From Nocardia rhamnosiphila NBRC 108938 (lineage in GTDB: Bacteria > Actinomycetota > Actinomycetes > Mycobacteriales > Mycobacteriaceae): a stretch of 64,000 nucleotides of DNA. The stretch lies in contig NZ_JOAJ01000011.1 in NCBI RefSeq assembly GCF_000720425.1, positions 124,001 to 188,000 on the forward strand, written 5' to 3'. Under the pieces are notes generated by a model. The model ran no database searches. It saw nothing but the letters and a program-made list of their open reading frames with translations, and had not been told where the DNA came from. Below, one piece after another: positions 34,319 to 43,555 of the stretch. Each line of letters starts with the position of its first letter. Within the stretch, counting starts at the first letter, position 1. Both the position numbers and the translations under genes were made by a program.

Positions 34319-35946
34319 CAGGCGGTCCTTTCTCTCGGCCGGTGCCGGCGCGCGGCCCCCGGCACCGCCAGCAACAGTTCCCGGGTGAACTCGTGCCGCG
34401 GCGCCTCGAAGATCTCCGCGGTCCGGCCCGTCTCCACGATGCGGCCCTCCCGCATGACCGCCACCCGATCGCTCATCCCGCGGACCACCGCGAGATCGTG
34501 GGAGACGAAGAGATAGCTCAGTGACAGTTCCGTCTGCAGCGCGTCGAGCAGGCCCAGGATCTGTTCCTGCACCGAGACATCCAGCGCGGACACCGGTTCG
34601 TCGAGGATCACCAGATCCGGGCGCAGGGCCAGGGCGCGGGCAATGGCCACCCGCTGACGCTGCCCGCCCGACAGTTCGGCCGGGCGGCGGTGCGCGGCGG
34701 TGACCGGGAGCGCGACCTGGTCGAGCAGTTCGGCGACCCGGTCACCGCGGGCCGGCCGGTCGCCGACTTCGAAGGCCCGCAATGGTTCGGCGATAATGGC
34801 GCCGACGGTCAGTTTCGGGTTCAGCGAGGCGTACGGGTTCTGGTACACGATCTGGACGCGTCGCCGCCACTCCCGCAGCCGGGCCCCGCGCAGCGCGCCG
34901 ATATCGGTGCCGTCGAATTCCACGGTGCCGCGGTCGGGCCGCTCCAGCCGCGCGATGATCCGCGCGGTCGTGGACTTACCGGAGCCGGATTCGCCGACGA
35001 TCGCGAGGGTTTCGCCGCGATCGACGGTCAGCGAGACATCGGTGACGGCCGCGAGCGTGGTGCCGCGCGCCACCCGGAAGGATTTGTGCAGACCGTGGGC
35101 CGACAAAAGCGGTGTGGCGGCGGGGGCACGTGCGGATCGGCGCGACCGGCCCGTTCCCGAGGCGGCGGCCAGCAGGCGGCGGGTGTACTCGTGTCGTGGC
35201 TCGGTGAACACGGCGGCGGCGGTACCGGTTTCCACGATCCGGCCGTGCCGCATCACCACGATACGGTCGGCGCGGTCGGCGGCGACGCCGAGGTCGTGGG
35301 TGATCAGAAGGACCGCGGTACCCGATTCGGCGGTGCGACCGGCCAGATGGTCGAGGATGCGCCGCTGGACGGTGACGTCGAGCGCGCTGGTCGGTTCGTC
35401 GGCGATGACCAGGCGCGGACCGCACGCCAGGGCGATTCCGATCAGTACTCGCTGACGCTGGCCGCCCGACAGATCCTGCGGAAACTGCCGGGCCCGCAGG
35501 GCCGGGCGATCGATTCCGGCCTCGGTCAGGATCCGGATCGCCTCGGCAGCGGCGGTACGCCGGTCGGCGCGGCCGTGGATCCGCAGTGTTTCGGCAACCT
35601 GGTCACCGATACGCAGCACCGGGTTCAGCGAAACCGCGGGGTCCTGCGGTACCAAACCGATCCGGGCGCCGCGGATCCGCCGCCAGCCGCGGGCCGGTAG
35701 CCGGTCGAGCCGCTCTCCGGCGAAGGTCACACTGCCCGCGGTGATCGCTCCGCCACCGCTCAACAACCCGATCACCGCGTGGGCCAGACTGGATTTGCCC
35801 GAACCGGACTCCCCGACCACGGCGACCGTCTCCCCGGTGCCGATCGTGAGGGATATCCCGTCGACCGCGGTCGTCGATGCCGCGTCGGTGCGGTACTCGA
35901 CCACCAGATCCTCGACCTGCAGCAGCGGGCCCCCCGTCGCGCTCAC
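34318..35946 (-). CDS. fused double ABC ATPase, peptide/nickel type (DppD-DppF-like)
   Basis: The protein has 542 residues with two ABC domains. Domain one has [24 protein letters not shown] and [12 protein letters not shown]; domain two has [24 protein letters not shown] and [12 protein letters not shown]. Each ends with a basic DppD-like tail ([11 protein letters not shown] and [11 protein letters not shown]). It energises the two permeases encoded before it. GTG at 35946 is used as start because it overlaps the stop of the small ORF (GTGA). Confidence 0.87.
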   Translation of the reverse strand: MSATGGPLLQVEDLVVEYRTDAASTTAVDGISLTIGTGETVAVVGESGSGKSSLAHAVIGLLSGGGAITAGSVTFAGERLDRLPARGWRRIRGARIGLVPQDPAVSLNPVLRIGDQVAETLRIHGRADRRTAAAEAIRILTEAGIDRPALRARQFPQDLSGGQRQRVLIGIALACGPRLVIADEPTSALDVTVQRRILDHLAGRTAESGTAVLLITHDLGVAADRADRIVVMRHGRIVETGTAAAVFTEPRHEYTRRLLAAASGTGRSRRSARAPAATPLLSAHGLHKSFRVARGTTLAAVTDVSLTVDRGETLAIVGESGSGKSTTARIIARLERPDRGTVEFDGTDIGALRGARLREWRRRVQIVYQNPYASLNPKLTVGAIIAEPLRAFEVGDRPARGDRVAELLDQVALPVTAAHRRPAELSGGQRQRVAIARALALRPDLVILDEPVSALDVSVQEQILGLLDALQTELSLSYLFVSHDLAVVRGMSDRVAVMREGRIVETGRTAEIFEAPRHEFTRELLLAVPGAARRHRPRERTA

Positions 35947-36155
35947 AACGACCACCCGGTCAAAAAGAGTCGCGGCAGTTGTCCGGCCAGCCCGGACTGG
36001 AAGCGCCAGCCGGCGCGCAGAAATCCGCGGGCCCGGCGCGCCGTGGCCACCAGCGGGTCGCCGGCTTCCGATCCGACGGGTGCCGCTTCGCGGCCGGCCC
36101 ACGTACGGGCGGTGTGGTGACCGGTCCGTGCACGGGCGACTTCTTGACGTGTCAC
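35943..36155 (-). CDS. small ORF of 70 residues, coupled inside the ABC operon
   Basis: The frame opens with GTG at 36155 overlapping the permease stop (GTGA) and closes with TGA overlapping the GTG of the ATPase gene (GTGA), so it is linked on both sides. The product is basic, with a stretch of Arg/Ala and an end like [20 protein letters not shown] that could be a short amphipathic helix. I do not recognise a family. It could be a real small partner of the transporter or only the remains of a longer linker gene. Confidence 0.5.
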   Translation of the reverse strand: MTRQEVARARTGHHTARTWAGREAAPVGSEAGDPLVATARRARGFLRAGWRFQSGLAGQLPRLFLTGWSL

Positions 36156-37009
36156 CGCAGTCCCTCCTGGGCGAAGGCCCGGCCCAGACGCTGGGTGGCG
36201 AGCACCACCGCGACGATGACCAGACCGGGTAACGTGGTCAGCCACCAGGCGGTGGCGAGATAGTTGCGGCCCTCCGAGATCAGCGATCCCCATTCCGGAG
36301 TCGGTGGCGCGGCACCGTAGCCGAGAAAACTCAGCGACGACACCGCCAGCACCGCGAGGCCGAACTCGACGGCGGCCAGCGCGGCCACCGGCGCGTAGGA
36401 ATTGCGCAGGACATGCCGGAACAGCACCCCGTACCAGCGCACCCCGCAGGCGCGGGCGGCCTCCACGTACGGCGCCTGCCGCACCCGCAGCACCTCGGCG
36501 CGCATCACTCGGGCGAACCGCGCGATGAGCGCGACACCGACGGCGAGCGCGACATTGCCGGTGCCGAAACCGAGCACCGTCACCAGGGCCAGCGAAACCA
36601 GTAGTTCCGGAATCGACAGCAGCACATCCACACAGCGCATGACGATGCTGTCCAGGGTTCCGCCCACCACGCCCGACACCACCCCGAGCAGCGACCCGGC
36701 CACCAGCCCGATCGCCACGGCGAGCACGGTCGCCGTCAGCGACAGCGCGGCCGCGTGCACGACCCGGGTATAGAGGTCACGACCCAGATTGTCGGTACCG
36801 AACCAATGCTGCGGGCTCGGGCCCCGGAACTTCTCGCTCGGTACACCGGTCAGCGGGTCGCCCCGGGTGAACAGGGCGGGCACGGTCGCCCAGCCCAGCA
36901 CCAGGATCAGCGCCGCCCCGGAGAACACCACACCGGCTGCGGTCCGCCCGCCGCGCGGTGTCCGGACCTTCTCGCGCGGCGGTGTCACGAGTTCGCGAAC
37001 CTCAGGCAC
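36152..37009 (-). CDS. ABC permease, DppC-like
   Basis: The protein has 285 residues with about six transmembrane helices. After an N-terminal cytoplasmic region comes the DppC start with GDPLTG and [20 protein letters not shown], typical of the second permease in peptide, nickel or glutathione importers. The EAA loop reads [20 protein letters not shown]. It overlaps the other permease gene by eight bases. Confidence 0.87.
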   Translation of the reverse strand: MPEVRELVTPPREKVRTPRGGRTAAGVVFSGAALILVLGWATVPALFTRGDPLTGVPSEKFRGPSPQHWFGTDNLGRDLYTRVVHAAALSLTATVLAVAIGLVAGSLLGVVSGVVGGTLDSIVMRCVDVLLSIPELLVSLALVTVLGFGTGNVALAVGVALIARFARVMRAEVLRVRQAPYVEAARACGVRWYGVLFRHVLRNSYAPVAALAAVEFGLAVLAVSSLSFLGYGAAPPTPEWGSLISEGRNYLATAWWLTTLPGLVIVAVVLATQRLGRAFAQEGLR

Positions 37010-37970
37010 GGACCGTCTCCTTCCCGCGGAACCCGTCCACCACCCGCGCGTCCACCAGCGGATACACCAGATCCACCAGCAGGTTCACCAGTACGTACAC
37101 CGCCGCGCTGAACACCACGATGCCCTGCACCACCGGAATGTCCTGGTTCAGCACCGCGGTCTGGGTCAGGCGGCCGACACCGGCGCGCGCGAACACCGTC
37201 TCCACGATCACCGACCCGGCGAGCACCGTGCCCACCCAGACTCCCGCGATGGTGAGCGCCGGGCCGACCGCCGCGCGCAGCACATGCCGCCGCTGCACCC
37301 AGGCGCGGGACGCGCCCTTCGCGAAGGCGACCGCCACGAACGGCTGGTTCCAGGTGGCGATCAGATTGCTGTAGAGCACCTGCGCGATCACCGCGCCCAC
37401 CGGCACGGCCAGGGTGATCGCCGGCAGGATCGTCCCGCTGAACCCGGTACCGCCGAACGCGGGCACCAGGCGCAACTGGAACGAAAACAGATGCAGCAGG
37501 ATCAATCCGACCCAGAAGGTGGGCATGGCCGCCCCGACCGGCGGCAGGGCGGTCAGCAGGTCGCGCAACCACGTGCGTTCGGTATAGGCCGCGGCCAGCG
37601 CGAGAGCGGCGCCGAACACCACGGCGAGCACCAGCGTCGTACCGGCCAGCGCCAACGTGGAGGGCAGCGCCTCCCCGATGGCCTCGACGACGGTCTGCCC
37701 GGTACTCAGCGAATGCCCCAGGTCACCGCGCACCGCGTGCACCACCGCGGTGGCGTACTGCTCCCACACCGGTTTGTCCAGCCCGTACCGGGCCTGCAGT
37801 TCGGCGACCGCGGCGGCATCGATCGGGGTCCCGGGACTGGCGTCCACGGCGAGCTGCACCGGATCGGCGGGGAGCAGGTACAGCACCGCGAACGAAACGG
37901 TGAACGCCGCCCACAGCACGCCGGCCGCCTGGAGCACACGCAGCAGCACATACCGGGTCAGCGTGGTCAT
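37002..37970 (-). CDS. ABC permease, DppB-like
   Basis: The protein has 322 residues with six transmembrane helices. The N-terminus reads YVLLRVLQAAGVLWAAFTVS, then DPVQLAVDASPG; the loop RYGLDKPVWEQY and the EAA region FVAVAFAKGASRAWVQRRHV follow. This is the DppB partner of the transporter. ATG at 37970 overlaps the stop of the binding-protein gene (ATGA). Confidence 0.87.
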   Translation of the reverse strand: MTTLTRYVLLRVLQAAGVLWAAFTVSFAVLYLLPADPVQLAVDASPGTPIDAAAVAELQARYGLDKPVWEQYATAVVHAVRGDLGHSLSTGQTVVEAIGEALPSTLALAGTTLVLAVVFGAALALAAAYTERTWLRDLLTALPPVGAAMPTFWVGLILLHLFSFQLRLVPAFGGTGFSGTILPAITLAVPVGAVIAQVLYSNLIATWNQPFVAVAFAKGASRAWVQRRHVLRAAVGPALTIAGVWVGTVLAGSVIVETVFARAGVGRLTQTAVLNQDIPVVQGIVVFSAAVYVLVNLLVDLVYPLVDARVVDGFRGKETVRA

Positions 37971-39574
37971 CGGCCGCTCAGCCAGGTGTCGTAGAACTGC
38001 AGTCGCGCCGAGGCCTCGAAGGTCAGGCCCTGCACCGTGTTCGCGACCCCGATGGCCTGGGAGAGCTCGATGGTCGGGATCCACAATCCCTCGTCGAGCA
38101 GCAGCCGCTGCGCCTGTCCGATCAGCTCGACACGCTGCGCGTTGTCGACGGTGGCCAGCTGGCCGGACAGCGCGGCGTCGAGCGGCGGGATCGGGCCGCG
38201 ATCGTTCAGGTTCCGGGCATCCAGGCCGAAGTTGGTGCGCAGGATATCGCCGTCGGCGCGGGTCACGTTGTAGTAGATGGTGTCGAAATCCTTGGTGTTC
38301 TGCCGCACGGTGTAGTCGGCGTTGGCGGCCGGCTCCAGCCGCAACTCCACACCCGCCACCCGCAGTTGCTGCTGCAGGAGCTCCAGAATGGCCTGGTTAC
38401 CGGCGAATGCCGCGCTGAACAGCACCCCGAAGGACAGCCGCTCACCGTTCTTGGCACGGATTCCGTCACCGCCCGGGACCCAGCCCGCGGCGTCCAGCGC
38501 CCGCTTCGCCGCCTCGACATCGAAGCCGAGCTCCCCGCTCAGATCGATATAGCCGGGCGTCGTATGGGCCAGTGGGCTGGTCGCGGGCCGGAACTGCGGG
38601 CCCAGCACCGTATCGACGAGTTCCTGACGGTCGACCGCGGCCAGCAGCGCGGTGCGCACCGCGCGGTCACGGAGCGGGCCCCGCGTCACATTCGGCTGCA
38701 GACCGAAGGTGATTCCGGGGTTGGAGGCGGTGGCCACCTGTCCGCCCGCGGCTTCGATCTGCGGGGCGTCCTGCGGTAGGGCATCGCTGGTCGCGTCCAG
38801 CTGGCCGGATACCAGGCTGCCGGTGCGTACCCCGGATTCCGGGACCACCGTGAATTCGATCCGGTCCAGATACGCCTCGCCCTGATGCGCGAACACCGCC
38901 GAGCCCCAGTGGTAGCCGGCGCGTTTGGCGAGCGTCACCGAATCACCCTGGCGGTACTCGGCGTAGGTGAACGGACCGCTGCCGATCGTATCGCCGAGGC
39001 AGCGCTGTTCGGCCTCTGTCGCGGTGGTGGCGGCGGCGAGGATGCCCAGCTGCGGGGTGGACGTCGCCTGCAGGAACTGCACATTCGGGGTACTGAAGCG
39101 CACCCGCGCGGTCCGCGGGTCCACCACGTCGGTGCCGGTGTAGCCGGAGAGGTAAGTGGCTGCCAGTGGCGCTTTGGCGCCGCCCAGGACGTGCACGATG
39201 GAATCGAGCGTGCCACGGACGGATTCCGCGGTCAGCGGGGTGCCGTCGCTGAAGGTCACGCCGTCGCGCAGATGGAAGGTGAAGGTGCGCGCGTCCGGGC
39301 TCACCTCCCAGCGCTCGGCCAGCCACGGCCGGAGCTCGCCGCTCCTCGGGTCCTGATCGGTCAGCGAGTCGGCGATCTGACGGCTGACGTAGATCGTCTG
39401 ATTGGTGCCGCCCTGCGCCGGATCGGAGCAGGTCGGCGCCTGGGAGAGACCGTACCGCAGGGTTCCGCCGGGCTGCGGCGGACCGCTGACACCGGTCTGG
39501 GTCACCCCGCCTCCGCACGCCGCAAGGGCGAACGTTGCGGCGAATACCCCGAACAGGGCAACGGGTCGTTTCAT
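37967..39574 (-). CDS. solute-binding lipoprotein, DppA/NikA family
   Basis: The protein has 535 residues. The lipobox is FALAACGG. The mature part has the SBP_bac_5 pattern: GGTLRYGLSQAPTC, DSLTDQDPRSGELRPWLAER, WEVSPDARTFTFHLRDGVTF, and SDGTPLTAESVRG. It captures the substrate for the two permeases. The usual ligands are peptides, nickel chelates or other amphipathic molecules, and the co-operonic monooxygenases point to a bulky organosulfur compound here. ATG at 39574 has a GGAG site; the long upstream frame is not coding. This is the first gene of a seven- or eight-gene operon. Confidence 0.87.
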   Translation of the reverse strand: MKRPVALFGVFAATFALAACGGGVTQTGVSGPPQPGGTLRYGLSQAPTCSDPAQGGTNQTIYVSRQIADSLTDQDPRSGELRPWLAERWEVSPDARTFTFHLRDGVTFSDGTPLTAESVRGTLDSIVHVLGGAKAPLAATYLSGYTGTDVVDPRTARVRFSTPNVQFLQATSTPQLGILAAATTATEAEQRCLGDTIGSGPFTYAEYRQGDSVTLAKRAGYHWGSAVFAHQGEAYLDRIEFTVVPESGVRTGSLVSGQLDATSDALPQDAPQIEAAGGQVATASNPGITFGLQPNVTRGPLRDRAVRTALLAAVDRQELVDTVLGPQFRPATSPLAHTTPGYIDLSGELGFDVEAAKRALDAAGWVPGGDGIRAKNGERLSFGVLFSAAFAGNQAILELLQQQLRVAGVELRLEPAANADYTVRQNTKDFDTIYYNVTRADGDILRTNFGLDARNLNDRGPIPPLDAALSGQLATVDNAQRVELIGQAQRLLLDEGLWIPTIELSQAIGVANTVQGLTFEASARLQFYDTWLSGR

Positions 39575-39929
39575 CGAGTTCTCCGGATCGCACCGCGCCG
39601 GGAGACCGGCCGCGGCATCGTCGGGCCGGTGCCGCCCCAACGGCGGTCTCCCGGATGCTGAAAAAGACGTTAAGGAGCGACCGGCATGGCGTCGCCGGTC
39701 TCGATCACTCTGAATCCAAACCTTCCTACCGGCCGTCTCAGAGGGTGTCTGAGATTTCGGATTGCCGGGTCCGGATCGGTGGGCCGGGGCGTAGGGTCCG
39801 TGTGCGCTGCCGGAGGGGCGCGGAAACCCGTGTTGTCCTGCGGTTCTGCTCGGGGTTCGGACCGGCTTGCAGGAGTCGTTGCCGCGTATCTCGCGATGTT
39901 GTCGGTGGCCTGTGTGATAGTCGCCGGCG
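39575..39929. other. region between binding-protein gene and TnpB gene
   Basis: The promoter of the long minus-strand operon should lie here. A perfect 7-bp hairpin (TCTCAGA, GGGTG, TCTGAGA, 39736-39754) is near the presumed left end of the IS605-like element. Left of it lies the sequence adjoining the operon; no clear -35/-10 boxes were identified and no riboswitch-like structure was recognised. Confidence 0.5.
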
Positions 39930-41147
39930 ATGAGTAGGCACACCGCGTTCCGGTACTGTCTCGACCCCACCGTCGAGCAGCAGACCGTGCTGGCCCGGCA
40001 CGCGGGCGCGGCACGCTTCGCCTACAACCAGTGCCTGGCATTGGTGAAAACCGCGCTCACCCAGCGGCGCACCGACCCCGACCACCCTGTCCCGTGGACC
40101 CGGTTCGACCTGATCAACGCCTTCAACACCTGGAAGAAATCCGCGGCCGCGGGCCGGATATTCACCGTCGACCCCAGCGGGGTCACCACGGTCGAGGTGA
40201 CCGGGCTGGCATGGCGCAACGAGGTGTGTCAGCAGGTGTTCGAGGAAGCCGCCACCGACTGCGGCCGCGGACTGACCGGCTGGTCGGACTCCCGCAGCGG
40301 GAAACGCCGCGGCCGCAGGGTCGGGTTTCCCCGGTTCAAGAAGAAAACCAGCAGCACCGTATCGTTCCGGCTCCGCAACAAACACGCCAAAACCGGGCGT
40401 CCAACGATCCGCATCGGAGAGGGCGATATCCCACGGTCGGTGACCCTGCCCGGCCTCGGACAGCTCCGGGTCCGAGAAGACACCCGCCGTCTGCGCCGGA
40501 TGCTCACCACCGGGCGGGCGAAGATCCTGTCCGCCACCGTGTCCCAGCGGGCAGGCCGCTGGTGGATCAGCGTGAGTATCGAGGCCGCAGATCTGCACCC
40601 GGGCCACCACCATCCGGCTCGGGTCCCCGACGACGGTGGTGGGTGCGTCGGTATCGACCGTGGGTTGTCGGCGTTCCTGGTCGCCGCCACCAGCGACGGT
40701 CGTGAAGTGGCGCGGGTCGATGATCCGCCGAAACCCCTGGCTCGCGGGTTGGCGCGGCAGCGGCGGCTGACGAAAGTCCTGTCGAGGAAGGAGAAAGGCT
40801 CCCGCAACCGGCGAGAGGCAGCCGCCCGGCTGGCCCGCCATCATCATCGCGTCGCGAATGTGCGCCGTCATTTCCTGCATCAGGTCACCAACGAGCTGGT
40901 CAAAACCCACGACCGGCTCGTTGTCGAGGACCTGCATGTGGCGGGGATGCTGCGTAATCGCCGGGACCTCCGAGCAGGGGGCCGGGTTACCAATGCCCGC
41001 CGACGGGAAGGCGCTGACCGGCACCCGATGGAGTGCCGGTGCAACCGGCCCGGACGACGCGGGAACCAAGGCTCCTATCCCGGCCGGGGTATGAGCCTTG
41101 GACGCCCGAGAAGGGCGGTGTCCGATAACCATCGAGTTATCAGACAC
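39736..41147 (+). mobile_element. IS200/IS605-like element carrying only a damaged tnpB
   Basis: The suggested limits are the hairpin at 39736-39754 and the hairpin GTGTC-C-GATAAC / GTTATC-A-GACAC at 41118-41147. The element has no TnpA transposase and no terminal inverted repeats of DDE type, as expected for this family. The right end joins the 3' end of a flavoenzyme fragment on the opposite strand. Exact ends are inference. Confidence 0.55.
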
Positions 41148-41222
41148 GCTGTCAGAAATGGCCGGCCAGGGGGCAGTGGTTCGCCGTTGACCCGTAGGTT
41201 CCCCAGCGCTCGCGCCTTGTAG
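39930..41222 (+). pseudogene. tnpB: TnpB-type RNA-guided nuclease, C-terminal catalytic part lost
   Basis: The N-terminal part (FRYCLDPTVEQQTVLARHAG, then AARFAYNQCLAL) and the body match TnpB of IS605/IS1341 elements. The first RuvC aspartate is in GIDRGLSAF (Asp243) and the second catalytic Glu in RLVVEDLHVAGM (Glu333). Right after that, at about residue 345, the match stops: no CxxC...CxxC zinc finger and no third catalytic Asp are present. What follows reads out of the IS end. A deletion of roughly 70-80 residues is the simplest reading, so cleavage activity should be lost. Confidence 0.75.
41066..41117 (+). ncRNA. possible omega-RNA (reRNA) 3' scaffold
   Basis: Two consecutive hairpins follow the tnpB frame: one with arms CCAAGGCTC (41066-41074) and GAGCCTTGG (41093-41101) with an inner GC stem, and one with arms CGCCC and GGGCG around GAGAA (41103-41117). 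In TnpB elements the guide RNA scaffold is made from this 3' end of the gene and the right IS end. No experimental or search support is available. Confidence 0.4.
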
Positions 41223-41644
41223 GCCGCAGGGTTGTGTGAGAACAAGGTGCGCAGGTTGCGCCAGTGCCGGTCGAGCGCGGCCGACCCGCGGGTGGCGGAG
41301 GCGCCGCCGACATCGAAGATCCGGCCGGCCGCGCGCAGCGCGAAGTCCTCGATGACGATCTTGGCCTGGGCGGCCCGCAGCGAGGAGTCGCTCTCCAGGA
41401 CCGGATCGATCCCGGTGGACCGGGCCGCGGCGAAGGAGAGATCCTGTGCGGCCGCGGCGGCGAGGACGAGGGATTGCGCCGCGAAGGCGGCGGCGTCCAG
41501 TTCACCGATCACCGCGAGCAACTGCGGATCGTGGCGCGGTTCCTCGGTATTGGCGAAGACGAAATTCCGCACCCGCGAACACACCAGTTCGGCGGCGTCG
41601 GCGGCCACCGAACGCAGAAAGCCGGCCGCGATGGCATGTGCTGG
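41156..41644 (-). pseudogene. C-terminal fragment of a DszC/SfnB-like flavoenzyme
   Basis: The fragment encodes the end of an acyl-CoA-dehydrogenase-fold monooxygenase: AIAAGFLRSVAADAAELVCS, FDVGGASATRGSAALDRHWR, NLRTLFSHNPAAYKARALGN and VNGEPLPPG. Such proteins (DszC, SfnB) oxidise sulfur compounds with reduced flavin. The N-terminal two thirds are missing (a stop and foreign sequence precede residue one), and the last residues run into the TnpB element. It probably once belonged to the sulfur operon. Confidence 0.72.
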
Positions 41645-41722
41645 GCCTCGGGATCAGCCCGGCGGCCTGGCAGCTCTCCGGGCTGCCGCGCGACACGATC
41701 CGCCGTTGTCGTAGTTCTGTGA

Positions 41723-42349
41723 GATGGCGCCCTGGAGCCGACCACCATCCTGGCCACCGTCGCCGCCGCCACCCGCCACCTCGGCCTCATCGGGACCCTG
41801 TCCACCACCTTCAACGATCCGGTCGAACTGGCCGAACGACTGTTGACCCTCGACCATCTCAGCGACGGGCGGGCCTCCTGGAACGCGGTCACCACCTACA
41901 ACCCCGCGGCGGCGGGAAATTTCGGGCTCACCACGACGCCCGACCGGGCGACCCGCTACCGGCGGGCCGGGGAATTCGTCGACGCCGTGCTCGGCCTGTG
42001 GCGCGCGGCGGTCGCGGGCCGCGACTTCACCCACCGGGGCGAATTCTTCGATATCGCCGGACGGCTGCCGCTGGCCGCCTCGCCCCAGGGCCATCCGCTG
42101 ATCGTGCAGGCCGGGGGTTCACCGCAGGGCCGGGAGCTCGCCGGCCGCACGGCCAACGCGGTGTTCACCGCGGAGATGACGCTCGGGTTCAACCTCATGC
42201 CCGACGCCTTCCCGCAGGGCCTGGAGATATTCGTGGACGAGGTGGTGCCGATCCTGCGCCGCCGCGGGTTGTTCCGCTACGAGTACACCGAGCGGACCCT
42301 GCGGGAGCGGTTCGGGATCGGCCCGGTGGCCACGCACGCCGCCGCCTGA
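41723..42349 (+). pseudogene. flavin monooxygenase (NtaA/DszA type) with internal deletion
   Basis: The frame begins in mid-protein (ALEPTTILATVAAATRHLGL) and continues through LDHLSDGRASWNAVTTYNPA to RTANAVFTAEM. It then jumps directly to GFNLMPDAFPQGLEIFVDEV and the usual end LFRYEYTERTLRERFGIG. Compared with the intact paralogue at 26089, about 60 residues are missing at the N-terminus and about 170 in the middle, in frame. It cannot be functional. Confidence 0.8.
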
Positions 42350-42361
42350 CATCCGCGGGTG

Positions 42362-42967
42362 TCAGGACGCCAGCTCCCGCGGGCGTATCGACGCTGCGCA
42401 GGATCCGGATGGCGGCGGCCACCGCGGGCCGGGCGGCCGAGGCCTGCCGATAGGTGACGCCGACGCGCCGGACACTGTCGGCCACCCGGCAGGCCACCAG
42501 TGCCCGATGGTCGCCGGACAGCGACATCTCCGGCACGATGGCCACGCCGAGACCGTGCGCCACCATTTCGGCCATCGCGTCGAAACTTCCGCTGCGGTGC
42601 TGGATCCGCGGGGCGAAACCCGCCTCGCGGCAGGCGAACATGACCGAGGCGATGGAGGGCGCGCCGTCGCGCGCGGCGATCCAGTCGGCGTCGCGCACGG
42701 CGGCCAGACCACGCCGCCGGACCTCGTCCCGCAGTCCGGCGGGCGCGATGAGCACCAGCGGATCATCGCCGAGGTGGTGATGCCGTGCAGCTCAGAGACA
42801 GCCGTCATGGTGGCCCGTTCGGAGAGGTCACGCAGCAGGATCAGGTGGCGGATATCGTACGTGGAATCCTCGTTTCGCAGACGACGAAAGCCATTGTCCG
42901 CAGGGGTTGTTCCACGGGAAATCCTTACGTTCCGACTGCGCCGAAGCAGGCGCGCGGGTCTGGACAC
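42362..42967 (-). pseudogene. LysR-type regulator with large internal deletion
   Basis: The start (YDIRHLILLRDLSERATMTA, then VSELHGITTSA) is the HTH of a LysR protein. Near 42760 the frame shifts and the other frame continues with DDPLVLIAPAGLRDEVRRRG, which is the middle of the effector domain, then REAGFAPRIQHRSGSFDAMA and LGVAIVPEMSL. About 120-130 residues between the HTH and this point are missing. It probably regulated the decayed sulfur genes beside it. Confidence 0.77.
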
Positions 42968-42991
42968 GACCTGAATGGATAGCGTAGCTTT

Positions 42992-43022
42992 CCATTATGG
43001 ATAGTTTTCCTATCCATAATGG
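42992..43022. promoter_or_regulatory. 13-bp perfect inverted repeat upstream of a membrane protein gene
   Basis: The arms CCATTATGGATAG (42992-43004) and CTATCCATAATGG (43010-43022) enclose TTTTC. A third copy of the half-site ATGGATAG lies at 42975-42982. The region is AT-rich in a GC-rich context and lies just upstream of the decayed LysR gene and of the gene at 43092. It looks like an operator, possibly that of the lost LysR protein. Confidence 0.55.
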
Positions 43023-43091
43023 CGGACCCGGCCCGGCCCGCCGGATCCGCCGATCCCCGACGGGATCGACACGTGGACAGGAAGTCCCCGA

Positions 43092-43475
43092 ATGCACAAG
43101 GCACTCCTCACCGTCGCCGCGCTCTACCTCGCGGTCATCGGGCTCGCGCTCCTGCTCGTCCCCGCGCAGTTCGGCGTCGGCGCGGTACCCGAAGACGCCT
43201 CCCCCGAACTGATCGCGCTGCTGCGGCTCCTGGGTGGACCCTTCCTCGGCATCGCGCTGCTGAACTGGATGTCGCGGACGCTCGCCCCCGCCACGATCCG
43301 CAATACCGTGCTCCTGGCCGATCTGACCGGATTCGGGGTGGTCGCCCTCAATGACGTCTGGGGTGTACTCAGCGGCGAAGCACGGGACGTGGCCGCCGTA
43401 TTCGGGGTCGTCCATCTGGCTTTCGCCGCGGCCTTCCTGCTCGCCTGGTGGCGCGCCCGGCCGGCCGCCGCCTGA
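43092..43475 (+). CDS. four-helix membrane protein
   Basis: The protein has 127 residues with four transmembrane segments (about 4-24, 41-62, 73-92 and 99-119): LTVAALYLAVIGLALLLVPA, LIALLRLLGGPFLGIALLNW, NTVLLADLTGFGVVALND and VFGVVHLAFAAAFLLAWW. Proteins of this size and pattern are common and uncharacterised in actinobacteria. The ATG is preceded by a weak site. Its position after the inverted repeat suggests that it was controlled by the LysR regulator now lost. Confidence 0.65.
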   Translation: MHKALLTVAALYLAVIGLALLLVPAQFGVGAVPEDASPELIALLRLLGGPFLGIALLNWMSRTLAPATIRNTVLLADLTGFGVVALNDVWGVLSGEARDVAAVFGVVHLAFAAAFLLAWWRARPAAA

Positions 43476-43555
43476 GCCTCGACCGGACCACCGGGCCGGG
43501 ACGACGGCTGACATGATCGACCCCCGGGGCGACGTGAGAAATGAGGCGGCAGCGG

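Noticed and set aside
32915..34516. Plus-strand open frame of about 533 codons
   Set aside because: It is the antisense shadow of the luciferase-like monooxygenases and the ABC ATPase; composition is Arg/Pro-rich and no motif is present.
39575..39929. SAM or other sulfur-linked riboswitch before the ABC operon
   Set aside because: No recognisable conserved core or multi-helix structure was found by eye; the only hairpin belongs to the IS605-like end.
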